DNA of 64,000 bases from positions 2,108,001 through 2,172,000 of the forward strand of contig NZ_CP035928.1 in the NCBI RefSeq assembly GCF_004214795.1, in the 5' to 3' direction. This document shows, piece by piece, positions 60,489 through 64,000 of this stretch (the stretch's first letter is position 1; each line of letters starts with the position of its first letter). A program made the translations under genes and the position numbers. Under the pieces are notes generated by a model, which saw only the letters and a list, made by a program, of their open reading frames with translations, was not told where the DNA came from and did not search any database. The stretch comes from Malaciobacter pacificus (lineage in GTDB: Bacteria > Campylobacterota > Campylobacteria > Campylobacterales > Arcobacteraceae).

Positions 60489-62115
60489 ATGTGACATGTT
60501 AATTGATTCAAAAGATATAAAATCGACTATTTCAAAACTGAAAAATGAAGAAAACTTCACAATACTTTTAGATATAACAGCAATTGATTATCTAAAATAT
60601 CCAGATGTTACACCATCAAGATTTGCAGTAGTTTATATTTTAAGAGATTCAACATTTAAAAATCAAAAAACGATAAAAACATATGTTGATGACAATACTT
60701 TAAGTATTGATTCTATTCATGATTTATATGAATCAGCAAATTGGGCTGAAAGAGAGACATATGATCAATATGGAATTAAGTTCCTTGGTCATCCAAATTT
60801 AAAAAGAGTTTTAAATCATCATCAGTTTATTGGTCATCCTTTAAGAAAAGATTACCCAGTTACAAAAGGTCAAATCTGTACAGAAACTGAAGATTTAATG
60901 GATGAGATGCTACCAAAACTAAAAGCTAAAGGTTATAGTGAAGAAGAAATAAACGACTTAATGCTTTTAAATATAGGGCCTTCTCACCCAGCTAGTCATG
61001 GTACTATTAGAAATTTTGTAGCTATGGAAGGTGAAACAATTACTACTTGTGTAACTGAAATTGGATATTTACATAGAGGTTTTGAAAAATCTTGTGAAAC
61101 ACATACTTATTCACAAATAATTCCTTACACTGATAGATTGAACTATTGTAGTGCAATTTTAAATAATATTGGTTTTTCAAAAGCAATTGAAGAGATGTTA
61201 AATATTGATATTACACCACGAGCTAAGATGATTAGAGTTGTTATTGGTGAATTAAGTAGAATCATTGACCACCTTGTTTGTAATGCGGCTAATATGGTTG
61301 ATTTAGGTGGTCTAACAAACTTTTGGTACCTATTTGCTCCAAGGGATAAAGCATATGATTTATTATCAAAACTAACTGGAGCTAGACTAACAAACACATA
61401 TACTAGAATTGGTGGTTTAGAGTTTGATTTATATGATGGTTTTGATGGAGATTTAGAAGAGGTACTTAAAGATGTTGAAACTGCTATTGATGATGCTTTA
61501 TCACTGATTGCACATAATAAAATCTTTCATGATAGAACACAAGATGTAGGTGTTATAAAACCTGAATTTGCTCTAGCAAATGGTATTTCTGGACCTAATT
61601 TAAGAGCAGCAGGAGTTGCTCATGATTTAAGAAAAGATAAGCCTTATTATGGATATGAAAATTTTGATTTTGATGTAATTATTGGAAGTCATGGGGATGT
61701 TTATGACAGAATGATGTGTAGATTTGAAGAGATGAAACAATCAATTAGAATTATTAGACAAGCCATGAAAGAGTTGCCAGGTGGGCCTTTAAATGTAGAT
61801 CACCAAGGAATCTTCTTGCCTGATAAAAAAGATGTTTATGGAAATATTGAAGGTTTAATGAATCAATTTAAATTAACATTTGAAGGTATTAAAGTACCAA
61901 AAGGTGAATATTATGGTTCAACTGAAGCAGCTAATGGAGAACTTGGATTTTTTATTGTAAGCGATGGTGAGGGAAAACCTTATAAAGTAAAATGTAGACC
62001 ACCTTGTTTTTATTCACTAGCGGCTTATTCAAAAATAGTTGAAGGTGGTATGCTTGCAGATGCTGTTGTTACAATGGCTAGCATGAACTTTATTGCAGGG
62101 GAGTTTGATAGATAA
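60481..62115 (+). CDS. nuoCD: NADH-quinone oxidoreductase fused subunit C/D
   Basis: A 544-aa fusion. The N-terminal NuoC part (about residues 1-150, with [20 protein letters not shown] and HPLRKDYP) is joined to NuoD (about 165-544, with [27 protein letters not shown] counterpart and SIEGGM-like end). Fusion is known in E. coli but many relatives keep the genes apart. It overlaps nuoB by 8 nt and nuoE by 1 nt. Confidence 0.96.
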   Translation: MLKCDMLIDSKDIKSTISKLKNEENFTILLDITAIDYLKYPDVTPSRFAVVYILRDSTFKNQKTIKTYVDDNTLSIDSIHDLYESANWAERETYDQYGIKFLGHPNLKRVLNHHQFIGHPLRKDYPVTKGQICTETEDLMDEMLPKLKAKGYSEEEINDLMLLNIGPSHPASHGTIRNFVAMEGETITTCVTEIGYLHRGFEKSCETHTYSQIIPYTDRLNYCSAILNNIGFSKAIEEMLNIDITPRAKMIRVVIGELSRIIDHLVCNAANMVDLGGLTNFWYLFAPRDKAYDLLSKLTGARLTNTYTRIGGLEFDLYDGFDGDLEEVLKDVETAIDDALSLIAHNKIFHDRTQDVGVIKPEFALANGISGPNLRAAGVAHDLRKDKPYYGYENFDFDVIIGSHGDVYDRMMCRFEEMKQSIRIIRQAMKELPGGPLNVDHQGIFLPDKKDVYGNIEGLMNQFKLTFEGIKVPKGEYYGSTEAANGELGFFIVSDGEGKPYKVKCRPPCFYSLAAYSKIVEGGMLADAVVTMASMNFIAGEFDR

Positions 62116-62594
62116 TGGCTGAATTTAAATATACACCTGAAAATGAAGTAAAATTTCAAGAATATGTATCAAGATATCCAAAAATTGATTCTTGTATGTT
62201 ACCTGCACTTTGGTTAGCTCAAAAACAAGAGGGATGGGTTAGTCCTGAAGCTATGAGTTACATTGCTGATAAACTAGGGAAAACTCCAGTAGAAGTTTAT
62301 GGTGTAGCAACGTTTTATACAATGTTTAATCTAAAACCAATTGGTAAATATCACATTGAATTATGTAAAACACTATCTTGTATGCTATGTGGAAGTAAAG
62401 ATATAAAACAATACATTAAAGATAAAATAGGAATAGAACCTGGTCAAACTAGTGAAGATGGATTATTTCACTTAAGTGAAGTTGAGTGTATGGGTGCTTG
62501 TGGTGGAGCTCCTATGATAGCTTTAAATGGTAAATATCATGAAAAATTAACAAAAGAAAAAGTTGATGAGCTTTTGAAGGAGTGTAAAAAATGA
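62115..62594 (+). CDS. nuoE: NADH-quinone oxidoreductase subunit E
   Basis: A 159-aa thioredoxin-like subunit with a 2Fe-2S site: CKTLSCMLCG and CMGACGGAPM hold the ligands. Together with NuoF it makes the NADH-accepting module. It overlaps nuoF by 4 nt. Confidence 0.97.
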   Translation: MAEFKYTPENEVKFQEYVSRYPKIDSCMLPALWLAQKQEGWVSPEAMSYIADKLGKTPVEVYGVATFYTMFNLKPIGKYHIELCKTLSCMLCGSKDIKQYIKDKIGIEPGQTSEDGLFHLSEVECMGACGGAPMIALNGKYHEKLTKEKVDELLKECKK

Positions 62595-63838
62595 TTACAA
62601 AAATTGTTAGTAAAAATTTTGATATCCCTGATTCTCATAAACTTGAAGTTGCAAAAGCAAATGGAAGATACTCTTCAATTCAAAAACTTTTTTCTATGAG
62701 TCCAGATGATGTAACTGCTGAAGTTGTTGCATCTGGACTCAGAGGAAAAGGTGGTGGTGGAGCACCTTGTGGTCCTAAATGGCAATTAATGCCTCCAGTT
62801 GATGAAAGACCAAGATATCTAATTGTAAATGGTGATGAAAGTGAACCAGGTACATTTAAAGATAGACAAATTTTTCAATACGACCCACACCTTTTAATTG
62901 AAGGCATAATTTGTTCTTGTTATGCAATTAGTGCAAATCATGCCTATATTTACATTAGAGGTGAATATGAATTCTTCTCTGATAGAGTACAAGATGCAAT
63001 TAATGAAGCATATGAAGCTGGAATTATTGGTGATAAAGTTATGGGATATGACTTTAAGCTTGATATTACAGTTCATAGAGGAGCTGGTGCTTATATTTGT
63101 GGTGAAAAATCAGCACTTATAGAATCACTTGAAGGTAAAAGAGGACACCCAAGGCTTAAGCCTCATGGCAAAGAGTGTGAGTGGTTCTTTGACAATCCTG
63201 CCACTGTCAACAATGTAGAAACTATTGCTTCTGTTCCGAACATTGTTGAAAATGGTGCGCAGGGTTATACAAAATACGGAACAGAAAAATCTCCCGGAAC
63301 TATGCTATTTGCAATTTCAGGACCTGTTAACAATCCAGGTGTATATGAAATGGCTTATGGTAATAAAATGATTGATTTCCTAAACATCCTTGGTGGAGGT
63401 ATGATAAAAGGGAAAAAATTAAAAGCCATTATCCCAGGTGGATCATCATGTCCAATCTTAACTGCTAATGAAGTAGAAAAGGCAGTTTTAGATTATGAAT
63501 CGATGTGGGATATTGGTTCAACTTTAGGTACGGGAGGAATGATTGTAATTGATGAAGATACATCAATGGTTGATGTAGCAAAAAACTTAATAGAATTTTA
63601 TCATCATGAATCGTGTGGTCAATGTACACCTTGTAGAGAAGGTTGTGGATGGATTGATACGATTTTAGAAAAAATTCTAAAAGGTTTAGGTTCAAGTGAA
63701 GATTTAAAAACAATACTAGATGTGACAAATACTATGAATGGTAAAACAATATGTGTATTTGCGCCAGCTGTTAAAGATATTATTGAAAGTATTGTAAAAA
63801 AATTTCCACATGAATTTGAATCATATTTTAAAAATTAA
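62591..63838 (+). CDS. nuoF: NADH-quinone oxidoreductase subunit F
   Basis: A 415-aa subunit binding NADH, FMN and a 4Fe-4S cluster. GLRGKGGGGAPCGPKWQ is the NADH/FMN loop, YICGEKSALIESLEGKRG follows, and the cluster site is HESCGQCTPCREGC. Its presence shows an NADH-type complex I; Campylobacter and Helicobacter lack nuoE/nuoF. Confidence 0.98.
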   Translation: MITKIVSKNFDIPDSHKLEVAKANGRYSSIQKLFSMSPDDVTAEVVASGLRGKGGGGAPCGPKWQLMPPVDERPRYLIVNGDESEPGTFKDRQIFQYDPHLLIEGIICSCYAISANHAYIYIRGEYEFFSDRVQDAINEAYEAGIIGDKVMGYDFKLDITVHRGAGAYICGEKSALIESLEGKRGHPRLKPHGKECEWFFDNPATVNNVETIASVPNIVENGAQGYTKYGTEKSPGTMLFAISGPVNNPGVYEMAYGNKMIDFLNILGGGMIKGKKLKAIIPGGSSCPILTANEVEKAVLDYESMWDIGSTLGTGGMIVIDEDTSMVDVAKNLIEFYHHESCGQCTPCREGCGWIDTILEKILKGLGSSEDLKTILDVTNTMNGKTICVFAPAVKDIIESIVKKFPHEFESYFKN

Positions 63839-63862
63839 TTAAACTTATACAGGAGAAAATAT

Positions 63863-64000
63863 ATGGCAAAAAATACTATGACGTTTACTGATAACAGAAA
63901 TGGTAATACTTATGAATATAATATTGTAGATGGAACTAGAGGACCAAGTGTTGTTGATATTTCATCATTTTATAAAGACTCTGGAATGTTTACATATGAC
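63863..64000 (+). CDS. gltA: citrate synthase, N-terminal part (runs off the window)
   Basis: The first 46 residues are visible: MTFTDNRNGNTYEYNIVDGT, RGPSVVDISSFYKDSGMFTY. This matches the start of type II citrate synthases (GT.GP.vvDI..y.dtGmFTyD). AGGAG lies 7 nt before the ATG. It begins 24 nt after nuoF, where nuoG would be expected, so it may be co-transcribed with complex I genes. Confidence 0.88.
   Translation, partial: MAKNTMTFTDNRNGNTYEYNIVDGTRGPSVVDISSFYKDSGMFTYD

Noticed and set aside
63863-64000. nuoG after nuoF
   Set aside because: The visible residues match the citrate synthase N-terminus and have no 2Fe-2S ferredoxin motif.

Overview
The window is AT-rich DNA from a Campylobacterota (epsilonproteobacterial) chromosome. 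Arcobacteraceae is the best guess. The reasons are separate rpoB and rpoC overlapping by 11 bp (Helicobacter has them fused), a complete NADH-type nuoE/nuoF pair, a glutamine synthetase with Phe at the adenylylation position, menaquinone genes of the futalosine type, and a REC-REC-GGDEF regulator. This is inference from gene content; no database search was run.

Region 1 (1-11.9 kb) is an accessory island that ends at a P4-type tyrosine integrase (10606-11832) just outside the rpoC neighbourhood. It carries the end of a PIN-like nuclease gene with Cys-rich tail, a small membrane protein, and a three-gene minus-strand module (10548-9101). The third gene of that module resembles SecB, so the order and sizes fit a toxin-antitoxin-chaperone (TAC) system. 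Between the two sits a 7.07-kb unit (2004-9069) bounded by IS256-type inverted repeats and a perfect 8-bp target duplication (ATTAATAC). It contains an IS256 transposase, a complete IS1182 element, and a Cache-PAS sensor histidine kinase gene broken by an IS4-type element. The kinase reads through in frame once the IS4 element and one 8-bp duplication are removed.

Region 2 (12-27 kb, minus strand) is the core information-processing cluster: tRNA-Phe, -Thr, -Tyr, -Gly, tuf, rpmG, tRNA-Trp, secE, nusG, rplK, rplA, rplJ, rplL, rpoB, rpoC. Several strong hairpins and an L10-type leader lie between these genes.

Region 3 (27-44 kb) holds envelope genes (murD, mraY, PBP1A, uppP, murG, ftsW, ftsI) mixed with gpmI, glnA, an orphan ABC ATPase, a moaD-moaE-GGDEF-PHP operon, a MqnA-like gene, a cyclophilin, and a 46-aa ORF with a strong ribosome binding site.

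Region 4 (44.4-50.2 kb) is a complete minus-strand rRNA operon: consensus promoter, 16S, tRNA-Ile, tRNA-Ala, 23S, 5S, terminator. The 23S gene carries a local hairpin extension.

Region 5 (50.2-64 kb) has a pabA/trpG-type amidotransferase coupled to a membrane protein and a pseudopilin, a Fur-type ferric iron ABC transporter, ubiD, a PatB-type aminotransferase/C-S lyase, and the start of complex I (nuoA, nuoB, fused nuoCD, nuoE, nuoF) followed directly by gltA, which runs off the end.

The best candidates for something little described are the SecB-associated three-gene module beside the integrase and the IS256-bounded unit that carries a sensor kinase.
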